From positions 1 to 64,000 of the forward strand of contig JANYBW010000029.1 of NCBI GenBank assembly GCA_025360585.1: 64,000 nucleotides of DNA. The letters run 5' to 3'. Positions 23,136-31,410 of the stretch are shown here, one piece after another. Every line of letters starts with the position of its first letter. The stretch's first letter is position 1. The notes below the pieces were generated by a model that had not been told where the DNA came from, did not search any database, and saw only the letters and a program-made list of their open reading frames with translations. The stretch is from Actinomycetes bacterium. Its GTDB lineage: Bacteria > Actinomycetota > Acidimicrobiia > IMCC26256 > PALSA-610. The position numbers and the translations under genes are program-made.

Positions 23136-23892
23136 TTTGGATCTCGGAATTGACCAGAAGCGCGCCATCGTTGCCGCCGGCTCAGCCGGCCTCGGTTTGT
23201 CGACGGCGCGGGCGCTCGTAGCGGAAGGGGTGCAGGTCGCGATTTGTGGGCGCGATGCCGCGAAACTCGAACGTGCAGTGGCGGAACTCGGGGCGGGAGC
23301 AATGGGCGTCGTCGCCGATCTCAGCGACCCCACCGATGCAACTCGGTTCGCGCTTGAAGCACAAGCACTGCTCGGCGGTTGCGACATTCTCATTGCCAAC
23401 GCAGGAGGCCCTCCCGGCGGGACCTTCGCCTCCACTGATCTCAGCGCTTATCAGTACGCGTTCGATCTAGATTGCCGCAGCGCGATGGCGTTATGCATCG
23501 CGCTGATTCCCGCGATGCGCGCGCAGCATTGGGGTCGTGTAGTCGCGATCACTTCATACGGAGCGAAACAACCCATTGGGGGGTTGGCCGCATCGTCGGT
23601 GGCGCGGGCCGCGCTGACATCGTTTTTGAAATTGACCGCGCGCGAGGTTGCGCCCGACGGTGTGACAGTCAACAATTTGTGTCCGGGTTTGCACGCGACC
23701 GATCGGCTGGTTGGGTTACGCGGCGGTTCCCCGGATTCGTTGGCGGCAATGGCTCGCGAGGTTCCGGCCGGCGTGATCGGCAACCCGGACGATTTCGGAC
23801 GCGTCGCAGCCTTTTTGTGCTCAGCATCGGCTCGCTACATCACCGGCACCAGTGTCCAGATCGACGGCGGCATGGTGAGCGGCCTGCTCTAA
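23116..23892 (+). CDS. Atypical short-chain dehydrogenase/reductase
   Basis: A 258-residue SDR-fold protein (258 if ATG at 23116 is used; a TTG at 23137 is an alternative and fits the usual family start). The cofactor loop reads AAGSAGLG in place of TGxxxGxG, and NAGG is present. The catalytic Ser may be in ITSYG, but the YxxxK motif is replaced by the run GLAASSVARAAL, with no Tyr or Lys. Such sequences form an atypical SDR group related to beta-ketoacyl reductases; activity is uncertain. The start lies inside the XdhC gene end, so it is co-transcribed with the molybdenum maturation genes. Confidence 0.88.
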   Translation: MIRTVFDLDLGIDQKRAIVAAGSAGLGLSTARALVAEGVQVAICGRDAAKLERAVAELGAGAMGVVADLSDPTDATRFALEAQALLGGCDILIANAGGPPGGTFASTDLSAYQYAFDLDCRSAMALCIALIPAMRAQHWGRVVAITSYGAKQPIGGLAASSVARAALTSFLKLTAREVAPDGVTVNNLCPGLHATDRLVGLRGGSPDSLAAMAREVPAGVIGNPDDFGRVAAFLCSASARYITGTSVQIDGGMVSGLL

Positions 23893-23931
23893 ACCAAACT
23901 GAGCGGCGAGCCGACCGACCAATGCAACAAG

Positions 23932-25512
23932 TTAGGTGGCGTGCGTTTGGGCTGCGAGTTCTTTGGCCCAGCGATAGTCGGGTTTGCCCGATGGGGAACG
24001 CACCATAAGCTCAACAACCGTTAACGTTTTGGGCACTTTGTAGCCGGCAATATGATCGCGACAATGTTGTGCGAGCTCTTCGATGGTTGCGGTCGTGCTG
24101 GCGCGGAATTGCACCACCGCGCTTACGTGTTCGCCCCAGCGCGCATCGGCTACCCCGACGACCGTCGCGTCGAACACTGTCGGGTGGCTCTTGAGTGCAG
24201 CCTCCACTTCTTCTGGAAAAATCTTTTCGCCGCCAGAGTTGATGCACTGGCTGCCGCGCCCGAGCAACGTGATCAATCCGTCGGATTCGATAATCGCTTG
24301 GTCGCCAGGAATCGCCCACCGTTCGCCATCGACTTCTACGAAGGTCGCCGCGCTCTTTGATTCGTCTTTCCAATAGCCCAACGGCACATTGCCGCGCCGG
24401 GCCAACATCCCGACCACTCCAACCTCGCATTGCTGAAAGGCGTCGTCGATGACCGTCGTCCATTCGTTCATGCGAAAACGCGGACCTTTATCGGTGACAT
24501 CGACCGACCCGTTCGAGCCGGTCTCGCTCGCACCAAAGCTGTCGAGGATCATCGTGTTGGGCATGCGCAAGTTCATCTCGGTTTTGATCGCGGGCGACAG
24601 GATTGCGCCGCCACTCACGATGGCCAAGACTGACGCGGGGGCTTCGCGGTTCGCGAGCACGTCGACTAGAGGACGCGCCATGGCATCGCCGACCAAGCTG
24701 ATTGAGTTCACGCCTTCGGCTTCGCACAAATCCCATACCGCGTGCGCGTCGAACTTGCGCGATGACCACAACACACCCTTGTTGCCGTTGAAGAGCGTTG
24801 CCCAAATCGTCCATTGCGCATTACCGTGCATGAGTGGCGCCAGCGCCATTCCGCAGCCGGGTCGCTCGCCAATGTTGGCAACGATTTCTTGCGGTGAACT
24901 GATTCTCGGGCCGCCGTAGTTGCCACCGCCGAGCGCCGCGAAAAAGATATCCTCTTGGCGCCACATCACGCCCTTGGGCATCCCGGTGGTGCCGCCGGTG
25001 TACAGCACGTAAAGGTCATCGGGGGAGCGTTCGCCGAACGGCTCTCGGCTCGTCGAAGCGCCAACGAGCGCAGTCTCGTAGTCGTCGGCATTGAGATCAT
25101 CAGTTATCCCGGAGCCGTCGTCGAGGCGGATGAACGTTTGCAACTTCGGGAGGTCGGCTCGAATCGAATCGATGACCGGGCCAAATTCGGCCTCGTACAC
25201 GATTGCGGTCAGGTCAGCGTTATCGAACAGATACCGGAGTTCTTCAGCAACGTAACGATAATTCACGTTGATGGGGACGGTGCGGGCTTTGTAACAGCCG
25301 ATCATGGCTTCCATCCACTCTGCGCGATTGAAGGCGTAGATACCAACCCAATCACCTACCTTGACCCCACTGGCAAGGAGATGGTTTGCGAATCGCGTTG
25401 CGCGCTCGTCGATTTCGGAGTAGGTCAGCGAGATGTCGCCCGCGACCAATGCGGTGCGTTCCGGTACGGCGTCGGCGACGAGTTCGAACAGGGTTGCAAG
25501 TTGAAAGGCCAT
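23932..25512 (-). CDS. Acyl-CoA synthetase (FadD-like)
   Basis: A 526-residue member of the adenylate-forming family. P-loop-like motif YTGGTTGMPKGVMW, then SFGASETGSNG, the GYWKDESKSAATF region, the hinge/ATP motif DGLITLLGRGSQCINSGGEKIFPEEVE and the catalytic Lys in PSGKPDYRWAKE. It should activate a carboxylic acid to the acyl-CoA using ATP; chain type cannot be predicted. It is transcribed alone, convergent to the SDR gene and divergent from the lipoprotein gene. Confidence 0.94.
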   Translation of the reverse strand: MAFQLATLFELVADAVPERTALVAGDISLTYSEIDERATRFANHLLASGVKVGDWVGIYAFNRAEWMEAMIGCYKARTVPINVNYRYVAEELRYLFDNADLTAIVYEAEFGPVIDSIRADLPKLQTFIRLDDGSGITDDLNADDYETALVGASTSREPFGERSPDDLYVLYTGGTTGMPKGVMWRQEDIFFAALGGGNYGGPRISSPQEIVANIGERPGCGMALAPLMHGNAQWTIWATLFNGNKGVLWSSRKFDAHAVWDLCEAEGVNSISLVGDAMARPLVDVLANREAPASVLAIVSGGAILSPAIKTEMNLRMPNTMILDSFGASETGSNGSVDVTDKGPRFRMNEWTTVIDDAFQQCEVGVVGMLARRGNVPLGYWKDESKSAATFVEVDGERWAIPGDQAIIESDGLITLLGRGSQCINSGGEKIFPEEVEAALKSHPTVFDATVVGVADARWGEHVSAVVQFRASTTATIEELAQHCRDHIAGYKVPKTLTVVELMVRSPSGKPDYRWAKELAAQTHAT

Positions 25513-25536
25513 TGCCTGATGTTAGGTTGACGCGCT

Positions 25537-25938
25537 GTGAAGCAACGAGGTTGTCGCCGCGGAGTCGTACTCGCCATATTGTGCACCGCGGCCGTGGCCT
25601 CCAGCTGCGGCGCAAAGAGCAGTGCCTTTTGCGCGGCATTGCGAGCTCCAGAAGCTCGTTTTGAACCCGGCCGTGGCTCCGAAATCGATGTGCGCCGTCA
25701 CGTCGCCGCGATTGATGCACTGATCTCGACCATGGGTTCGCAACAGGATCGAGCGGACTTGCAGGGAGTGCGGGATTTTGCGGCCCTGCTCTATCAAATG
25801 AAACCCAACGCAACCGCATCTGAACGGGAACGTATCGTGGCAACGTTTTACGGGAATATTTCGCCGCACCTCGATAACCGGCTCCGCAACGAGTGTCGAA
25901 TCCACATTGTTGGCAAGCCTCAGATCGGCGCCGGATGA
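25537..25938 (+). CDS. Small lipoprotein of unknown function
   Basis: A 133-residue protein starting at GTG, with a basic N-terminus, a hydrophobic segment (GVVLAILCTAAV) and a lipobox-like AVASSCG; Cys 24 would be lipidated. The mature part is mainly helical (AAIDALISTMGSQQDRADLQ) with two further cysteines (FCAAL, NECRI). No family recognised. The start codon lies 24 bases from the divergent acyl-CoA synthetase ATG, so the promoters overlap. Confidence 0.7.
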   Translation: MKQRGCRRGVVLAILCTAAVASSCGAKSSAFCAALRAPEARFEPGRGSEIDVRRHVAAIDALISTMGSQQDRADLQGVRDFAALLYQMKPNATASERERIVATFYGNISPHLDNRLRNECRIHIVGKPQIGAG

Positions 25939-25984
25939 GCGCTTGGAATGTTCGCTACTAGTGACCCGCGTTGAGGATTGACCT

Positions 25985-27541
25985 ATGAGTACGAGTCGTG
26001 CGTTTACCAATGGGGCCGTGGCCACGCCGCATTACTTGGCTAGCCAAGCTGGCCTAGAAATTTTGCTGGCTGGGGGCAACGCGGTCGACGCGATGGTCGC
26101 TGCGAACCTCGCGCTCGGAGTGGTCGCACCGTACTACTGCGGCTACGGCGGGGATATCTTGGCGATGGTTTTCGATGGATCGTTGCAGGGCTATCGCTCC
26201 ACCGGCCGCAGCGCTTCGGAAGCTTCGTTGGATCAACTCGCTGCCCAGGGGCATACGTCGATGCCAGTGTTCGGGGGACATGCGGTGACCGTTCCTGGTG
26301 CCGTTCGAGGTTGGTTCGATCTGCTCGAACGTTACGGAACCATAGAGTTTTCGGTACTCGCGCGACGCGCGCTTCAGCTCGCGGAACGGGGTTTCGTGCT
26401 CACCAAACCCGGCGCGTTTCGTTTGGCTGGCAGCATCGCCATGATTCGGGCGATGGGATTCGACGACGCTCAGTTGCGTGCGAACTACCCCGAGGTTCGT
26501 GCCAATCATCGAGTGTCCCAACCGCAACTCGCCAGGTTAATACGAGCGCTCTGCACCGACGGCCCGGAGCGCTACTACACCGGCGACATCGCGACCTCGA
26601 TTGTCGCGGCGCTCGCACGAGCGGGCGCCGTGATGGATCGCGAAGACCTCAAGGCGCACGAAAGTGCGTGGCTTGATCCGTATACCGCGGAGTTTTGTGG
26701 CTCCACCATCGCACAATTGCCACCCCCGACCCAAGGCGTGACAGCACTCGAAATGCTGCGGATCGCCGACGGTGTTGCGATGGAGATCGATGACGTGGAT
26801 CGGCTTCATCTCAGTATTGAAATTGCCAAGATTGGGCTTGCCGACCGCGACGTATATGTCGGTGATCCGGCCGCCATGAATATTGACCCGCGTGAACTCT
26901 TCAGTCGTTCGTGGGTTGAGGAACGCCGCGCGCAGCTGAACCGCGATCATGCAATGCCGATGCCGGCTCGCCGCGTGGCCGATGGCGGCACCGCGTACAT
27001 GTGTTGCACCGATGCGAACGGTTTGAGTATTTCGCTCATTCAATCGAACTTCACCGCGATCGGTTCGGGCGTACACGTTCCCGAATGGGGAATCAATCTC
27101 CATAACCGCGGCTCGGCATTCAATCTGATACCTGATCACCCGAATGGTTTCGCGGGTTCGAAACTGCCCCTGCATACCTTGATTCCAGCGATGGTCCTGC
27201 GCGACGGCGTGCCGACCCACGTGTTTGGCACGATGGGTGGCCATGCCCAGGCCCAGATTCATCTGCAGTTGTTGCTGCGAATGTTGCACGATGGTCTCGA
27301 TCCTCAATCCGCAATTGATGCGCCGCGATTCCATGTCGATCCGTCGACTGCACTGGTGCAACTCGAGGCCAGGATCCCGAATGCCACAATCGATGCATTG
27401 CGTCAACGCGGTCATGAGATCGCGGTCCTGCGAGACTTCGATGATGCAATGGGCCACGCGCACGCGATCCGCTTCCTGGGCGACGGGGCCTGCGAGATCG
27501 GCACGGATTCCCGCGCCGAAGGCGTAGCCCTCGGGATCTAG
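25985..27541 (+). CDS. Gamma-glutamyltransferase family protein
   Basis: A 518-residue Ntn-hydrolase proenzyme. Visible are the GGNAVDAMVAANLALGVVAPYYCGYGGD region at the N-terminus, the GGHAVTVPGAVRGW motif, the autocleavage site DGGTAYMCCTDANG (Thr would become the N-terminal nucleophile of the small subunit) and the oxyanion loop GSKLPLHTLIP followed by GTMGGHAQAQIHLQ. No signal peptide is present, so it acts in the cytoplasm, unlike classic periplasmic GGT; some relatives are cephalosporin or glutaryl acylases or gamma-glutamyl peptide hydrolases. The last eight codons are part of a 28-bp tandem repeat that continues beyond the stop. Confidence 0.92.
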   Translation: MSTSRAFTNGAVATPHYLASQAGLEILLAGGNAVDAMVAANLALGVVAPYYCGYGGDILAMVFDGSLQGYRSTGRSASEASLDQLAAQGHTSMPVFGGHAVTVPGAVRGWFDLLERYGTIEFSVLARRALQLAERGFVLTKPGAFRLAGSIAMIRAMGFDDAQLRANYPEVRANHRVSQPQLARLIRALCTDGPERYYTGDIATSIVAALARAGAVMDREDLKAHESAWLDPYTAEFCGSTIAQLPPPTQGVTALEMLRIADGVAMEIDDVDRLHLSIEIAKIGLADRDVYVGDPAAMNIDPRELFSRSWVEERRAQLNRDHAMPMPARRVADGGTAYMCCTDANGLSISLIQSNFTAIGSGVHVPEWGINLHNRGSAFNLIPDHPNGFAGSKLPLHTLIPAMVLRDGVPTHVFGTMGGHAQAQIHLQLLLRMLHDGLDPQSAIDAPRFHVDPSTALVQLEARIPNATIDALRQRGHEIAVLRDFDDAMGHAHAIRFLGDGACEIGTDSRAEGVALGI

Positions 27542-27608
27542 CGCCGAAGGCGTAGCCCTCGGGATCTCACGCCGAAGGCGTAGCCCTCGAGATCTCACGC
27601 CGAAGGCG
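27515..27608. repeat. 28-bp tandem repeat at the end of the ggt gene
   Basis: Units start at 27515, 27543, 27571 and 27599 (the last has only 10 bases). Each full unit starts GCCGAAGGCGTAGCCCTCGG and can fold into a short stem CCGAAGGC-GTA-GCCCTCGG with one mismatch. The first unit contains the ggt stop codon; the others lie in the 88-bp gap before the phosphatidyltransferase gene. A single related stretch (CGAAGGCGTAGCCCGA) is at the FHA gene end near 29250. Confidence 0.85.
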
Positions 27609-27629
27609 CACCACTAGGTAACTTGAGGT

Positions 27630-28271
27630 ATGACTGATCCGGTGAGCTTCCAGGATTCGACAAGCGTTCCGGTACGCAGCGCGGATAATGGTATCTGGAC
27701 GATTCCGAATCTGATTTCGTTTGTACGCTTGTTGTGCGTCCCGCTGTTTTTGTGGTTGCTCTTCGGTAGCGATCATCCGGCGATCGCCGCGTGGCTCCTT
27801 GCGGGTTTGGGTGGCTCCGATTGGATCGACGGTTACATTGCTCGGAGGTGGGATCAGGGCTCGGAGTTCGGCAAGATTTTGGATCCGACTGCGGATCGAT
27901 TGATGTTGATTGCGGGCACGATCAGTTTGCTCGCGGTTGATGTTGTGCCGGGTTCGGTGAAGCTTTTCGTATGGGTGGTGTTGGTCCGCGAGGTTGTGGT
28001 GGCCGCGGTGACCGTGAGCTTGGGTCTTGCGGGAGCTCGGCGAATCGATGTCTTGTGGGTGGGAAAGACGGGCACGTTCTTTGTGATGCTGTCGCTGCCA
28101 ATGTTTATGTTGGCTGCCTATATTCGCGGGTTCTGGCACACCGAGATGACTGTGGTGGGTTGGATTTGCGGCATTTTGGGTGTGATGATCGGCTACTACG
28201 CCGCCGCGAAGTACGTGCCTCAGGCTCGCACAGCGTTGCGTGAAGGTCGCAGCGCGCGCGTTCCGGGCTGA
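27630..28271 (+). CDS. pgsA: CDP-alcohol phosphatidyltransferase, PgsA-like
   Basis: A 213-residue membrane enzyme with the CDP-alcohol phosphatidyltransferase signature SDWIDGYIARRWDQGSEFGK...LDPTADR (DxxDGxxARxxxxxxxxGxxxDxxxD), preceded by WTIPNLISFVRLLCVPLF and followed by four hydrophobic segments. It probably makes phosphatidylglycerophosphate from CDP-diacylglycerol and glycerol 3-phosphate. The position just ahead of gcvH and the FHA gene corresponds to pgsA2 (Rv1822) in mycobacteria. Confidence 0.92.
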   Translation: MTDPVSFQDSTSVPVRSADNGIWTIPNLISFVRLLCVPLFLWLLFGSDHPAIAAWLLAGLGGSDWIDGYIARRWDQGSEFGKILDPTADRLMLIAGTISLLAVDVVPGSVKLFVWVVLVREVVVAAVTVSLGLAGARRIDVLWVGKTGTFFVMLSLPMFMLAAYIRGFWHTEMTVVGWICGILGVMIGYYAAAKYVPQARTALREGRSARVPG

Positions 28272-28304
28272 CTTCGTGGGGCAGCCTCAACTATTGTTTC
28301 GCTG

Positions 28305-28682
28305 ATGGATTTTCCCAACGAATTGCGCTATAGCCCTGATCACGAGTGGATTCGCGTCGACGGAAGTATTGCCACGATTGGGATCACGGATTTCGCCCAG
28401 GATGCGCTCGGCGACGTTGTCTATGTTGCTCCCGCCGAAGTCGGCGATGCGGTCGCGGTTGGCGCGTCCGTTGCGGAGGTGGAGTCGACGAAGAGCGTTT
28501 CGGAGATTTACGCGCCGGTGTCCGGCACGATTTGTGAGCGCAACGAATTGCTGGATACCCAACCTGAGTTGTTGAACCAGCAGCCGTACGGCGACGGTTG
28601 GATTCTAAAGATTGAGGTCGCGAACGTTGCTGATCTCGATCCGCTCATGAGTGCTGAGTCCTACCAAACCCTCGTGATGTAG
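28305..28682 (+). CDS. gcvH: Glycine cleavage system H protein
   Basis: A 125-residue lipoyl carrier: YSPDHEWIRVDGSIATIGIT, the lipoylation motif EVESTKSVSEIYAP with the target Lys, and the conserved C-terminal GDGWILKIE. The carrier shuttles the aminomethyl group between the P-, T- and L-proteins; the T-protein gene gcvT lies at 31411. Length and motifs are complete. Confidence 0.97.
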   Translation: MDFPNELRYSPDHEWIRVDGSIATIGITDFAQDALGDVVYVAPAEVGDAVAVGASVAEVESTKSVSEIYAPVSGTICERNELLDTQPELLNQQPYGDGWILKIEVANVADLDPLMSAESYQTLVM

Positions 28683-28781
28683 CCAGTCTCGGAGCCTCAA
28701 CCTCCGCGTTACCGTCAGCGTTGAATTACGGTTGCTCGAGTGTGGTTGGTTTCGGCGACCGCAGGCGGTAGCCTCGAATCT

Positions 28782-29258
28782 GTGAGTGTGTGTTCCCGTT
28801 GCGGCCATGGCAACGAATCGACGTCAAATTATTGTTCGAGCTGCGGTAACGGGCTCGCCCATGCAGCAGTGAAGGACGACACGACGCTGACGCTTGCCGT
28901 AGTCAATGCCGCGGACGACGCCGATGACCTGTCGCAATACCTCGAAGGTCTACCGGCTGGGGTCGCGCTCCTCGTTGCGCAACATGGCCCGGCTGCGGGC
29001 AGCAGTTTTCGCCTTGATCGCGACACCATCGCAGTCGGGCGTCATCCTGGTTCTGAGATTTTTCTCGATGACATCACGGTGTCTCGCCGACACGTAACGA
29101 TTACCCGCACGGGTGCGGGCTTTGCCGTGCGTGATGCCGGATCGTTGAACGGTATGTACGTCAATCGGCAGCGTTGCGATGAAGCTCGTTTGCACCACGG
29201 CGACGAATTGCAAGTCGGACGGTTTCGTTTGCGATTCGTTGAAAATGCGAAGGCGTAG
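28782..29258 (+). CDS. Zinc-ribbon plus FHA-domain protein (GarA/OdhI neighbourhood)
   Basis: A 158-residue protein. The N-terminus is a zinc ribbon (CSRCGHGN...YCSSCG), and the C-terminal 90 residues are an FHA domain with the phosphothreonine-binding pattern VGRHPGSEIFLDD, SRRHVTI and DAGSLNGMYVN. In the corresponding position mycobacteria carry garA and corynebacteria odhI, FHA switches of 2-oxoglutarate metabolism; those lack a zinc ribbon but have an ETT phosphorylation motif, which I do not see here (only DDTTLT). So homology by position is likely, but function may differ. GTG at 28782 puts the ribbon at the very start; an upstream in-frame GTG at 28740 is an alternative. Confidence 0.88.
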   Translation: MSVCSRCGHGNESTSNYCSSCGNGLAHAAVKDDTTLTLAVVNAADDADDLSQYLEGLPAGVALLVAQHGPAAGSSFRLDRDTIAVGRHPGSEIFLDDITVSRRHVTITRTGAGFAVRDAGSLNGMYVNRQRCDEARLHHGDELQVGRFRLRFVENAKA

Positions 29259-29263
29259 CCCGA

Positions 29264-30049
29264 ATGGCTGATGGTCATTTCTCGATTGGCGACGTGCTCA
29301 ACGAATTGCGTCCGGACTTTCATGATGTCACGATCTCGAAGATCCGTTTCTTGGAGAGCCAGGGGCTGATTGCCCCTGAACGCACGCCATCGGGCTACCG
29401 GAAGTTTGCGCCGACTGACGTTGCTCGGCTGCGATGGATTCTGAGCCAGCAACGCGACAATTTTTTGCCGCTGAAGATCATCAAGGAACTCCTCAGCGAA
29501 CTCGATGAAGGCCAACTGACGCTTGATGAGCTCCTGGCGGAACAACGGCCGTCACGAGAAGAAGCCGTCCAGGCGTTGTTTGAGCGAGCACGCCAGGAAC
29601 AAGGCACCGACGAGGCTCGAACGGCTGCGGATCGAATGACCGAACCAATGGACTCGCCGCAGGCCCTGTCGGGTGTTTCGTTGACCCGCAACGAGCTGGC
29701 TACGGCCGCAGGGATCACGGATCAGCAGCTCAGCGAATTGGAATCGTTTGGCTTGGTCGTCGCGGATATGAGCGACGGCCAACGCCCTTTGTTCGGCGAC
29801 GAAGCGTTGACGATCTCTCGTGCGGCACAGCGGTTCTTAGAGGTTGGGATCGAGGCTCGCCATCTTCGTATGTACAAGGCGTTCGTGGAACGTGAGCTGG
29901 TGTTGTTCGAGCAGGTTGTTGGGCCATTTCGTAGGCAACGGAATCCTGAGGCGAATGCACGTGCCGACGCGACCCGTGCCGAGCTGGCGACTTTGGGCCG
30001 TACCTTGCGAACGGCATTGCTGCAACAGACGGTGCGCACATCGAAGTAA
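29264..30049 (+). CDS. MerR-family regulator (Rv1828/FtsR-like)
   Basis: A 261-residue regulator. An N-terminal MerR winged helix (FSIGDVLNELRPDF...ISKIRFLESQGLIAPERTPSGYRKF) is followed by the helical effector/dimer part. A second MerR-like helix-turn-helix region (LTRNELATAAGITDQQLSELESFGLV) follows at about residue 140, as in the Rv1828/FtsR group, in which corynebacterial FtsR activates ftsZ. The gene starts five bases after the FHA stop and is clearly co-transcribed with it. It belongs to the conserved regulator block. Confidence 0.9.
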   Translation: MADGHFSIGDVLNELRPDFHDVTISKIRFLESQGLIAPERTPSGYRKFAPTDVARLRWILSQQRDNFLPLKIIKELLSELDEGQLTLDELLAEQRPSREEAVQALFERARQEQGTDEARTAADRMTEPMDSPQALSGVSLTRNELATAAGITDQQLSELESFGLVVADMSDGQRPLFGDEALTISRAAQRFLEVGIEARHLRMYKAFVERELVLFEQVVGPFRRQRNPEANARADATRAELATLGRTLRTALLQQTVRTSK

Positions 30050-30140
30050 CGAACACAATCCTCGCGTCGGCAAGCCGGCAGTTGAGATTCCCTGGCGATG
30101 CCCGCGTCGCGAACGTTGCGGTGAGTGGTACCGTCATAGC

Positions 30141-30641
30141 GTGATTCGAATGGCGCTCGAAGGCGTTCGCGTGGAGATTCCTACGAACCAGCCAGTGATC
30201 GTGCTACGCGAGGTCGATGGTGAACGCACGTTGCCCATCTTCATTGGCAATCCTGAGGCCACTTCGATTGTGCACGCAATGCAGGGCATTGAGACCCCAC
30301 GCCCGATGACCCACGATCTCCTTAAGATGGTCTTTGATCGACAGGCGATCACGTTGCTTCGGGTCGAGATCACTGAGCTGCATGATCGCACCTTTCATGC
30401 AGAACTCGAGCTCGAACAAGCTGGGGTAGTGAGCCGCCTCGACGTCCGGCCATCGGATGCGATCGCTTTGCTCGTTCGCATTGGTGTCGATTCGGTGCCG
30501 ATATTCGCTGATGAAGCGGTCCTGGCCGAAGCGGGTATCGTCGACGACGGATCGGATCCTTCCGCTCCGGAGTTGGCGGATGAACAAATCGAGGAGTTCC
30601 GAAGCTTTCTTGACCAGGTATCACCCGAAGATTTTGCCTGA
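30141..30641 (+). CDS. Bifunctional nuclease family (DUF151) protein
   Basis: A 166-residue protein starting at GTG (M-IRMALEGVRVE), matching the family start; an ATG three codons on is also possible. Family motifs: LPIFIGNPEATSI, ETPRPMTHDLL, and VSRLDVRPSDAIALLVR. These proteins include plant and bacterial DNase/RNases and are found next to the same MerR genes in actinobacteria (Rv1829). Nuclease activity here is only inferred from homology. Confidence 0.93.
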   Translation: MIRMALEGVRVEIPTNQPVIVLREVDGERTLPIFIGNPEATSIVHAMQGIETPRPMTHDLLKMVFDRQAITLLRVEITELHDRTFHAELELEQAGVVSRLDVRPSDAIALLVRIGVDSVPIFADEAVLAEAGIVDDGSDPSAPELADEQIEEFRSFLDQVSPEDFA

Positions 30642-30759
30642 ATCTCGGCTCGCCGATCTCTGAGCTTGCAGGTCTCTGAACAGGTACAACTCGCTGGCCT
30701 GGGCGATTTATGTCGGTTGAGAGTTTGGGAAATGTCTCACCCTCGACCCCTACTGGACA

Positions 30760-30789
30760 TTGACATGTTCACGCGCTCGTGTTTAGGTT
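30760..30789 (+). promoter_or_regulatory. Sigma-70-like promoter before the second MerR gene
   Basis: TTGACA at 30760-30765 and TAGGTT at 30784-30789, separated by 18 bases, about 100 bp upstream of the MerR gene start at 30886. It is the clearest promoter match in this block. Confidence 0.5.
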
Positions 30790-30885
30790 CACATCCACGT
30801 AACTACGGGGTTGTGATCTTGATGGCGCTGCGTCTGCTGTCCCTCTAGATTCCCGCACCGTTTTTGGCCCCTGATTTTCGGAGCG

Positions 30886-31401
30886 ATGATGACCAATCTG
30901 GCGAAACCACTCGGCGATGCAGCAGGCTTTCGGGGGCCGCAGGTTTGTGTGGTGGTAGGAATCACCTACCGGCAGCTTGACTATTGGGCTCGTACCGACC
31001 TTGTCCGGCCCACGTTGGCAGATGCTGCCGGTTCTGGGACCCAACGGCTGTACTCCTACCGAGACCTTGTCGAGCTCAAGGTCGTCAAGAGCTTGATCGA
31101 TGCTGGCGTGTCACTCCAGGCCGCGCGTCGGGCCATCGATTACCTGCGTGAGAATCTCGAAGCTGAGCTTTCGTCGGCACACCTCGTCCTGCAAGGCCCA
31201 ACTTCGTTGTTGGCGTATTCGGGAGACGAGATCGTTGACCTGTTACGCAATGGTCAAGGCGTGTTGAACATCGTTGCGCTGGGACCGGTCGTCGATTCGA
31301 TCGACGACAAGATCATCGCGTTACGGCCAGCATCGTCGGAAAGTATCGCTCCGTCCGCGCCGTCAATCGTTGCTGCGCACGAATTCCCTCTCGCTCAGTA
31401 A
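30886..31401 (+). CDS. MerR-family regulator (Rv1830-like)
   Basis: A 171-residue regulator with the MerR helix-turn-helix GPQVCVVVGITYRQLDYWAR, followed by QRLYSYRDLVELKVVKSLIDAGVSLQAARRAID, and a short effector part. It corresponds to Rv1830 in the mycobacterial arrangement, after the nuclease gene, and has its own promoter. The regulator may control the glycine cleavage genes or growth; no target is visible beyond the adjacent gcvT, which starts nine bases after its stop. Confidence 0.9.
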   Translation: MMTNLAKPLGDAAGFRGPQVCVVVGITYRQLDYWARTDLVRPTLADAAGSGTQRLYSYRDLVELKVVKSLIDAGVSLQAARRAIDYLRENLEAELSSAHLVLQGPTSLLAYSGDEIVDLLRNGQGVLNIVALGPVVDSIDDKIIALRPASSESIAPSAPSIVAAHEFPLAQ

Positions 31402-31410
31402 CGTGGCAGG

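Noticed and set aside
27515-27608. Possible CRISPR array
   Set aside because: The 28-bp units follow each other without spacers and begin within the coding end of ggt; there are no cas genes. They are a simple tandem repeat.
30642-30885. Glycine riboswitch near gcvH/gcvT
   Set aside because: The gap before the MerR gene has a TTGACA promoter but no pair of glycine-aptamer cores, and gcvT itself starts nine bases after the preceding gene.
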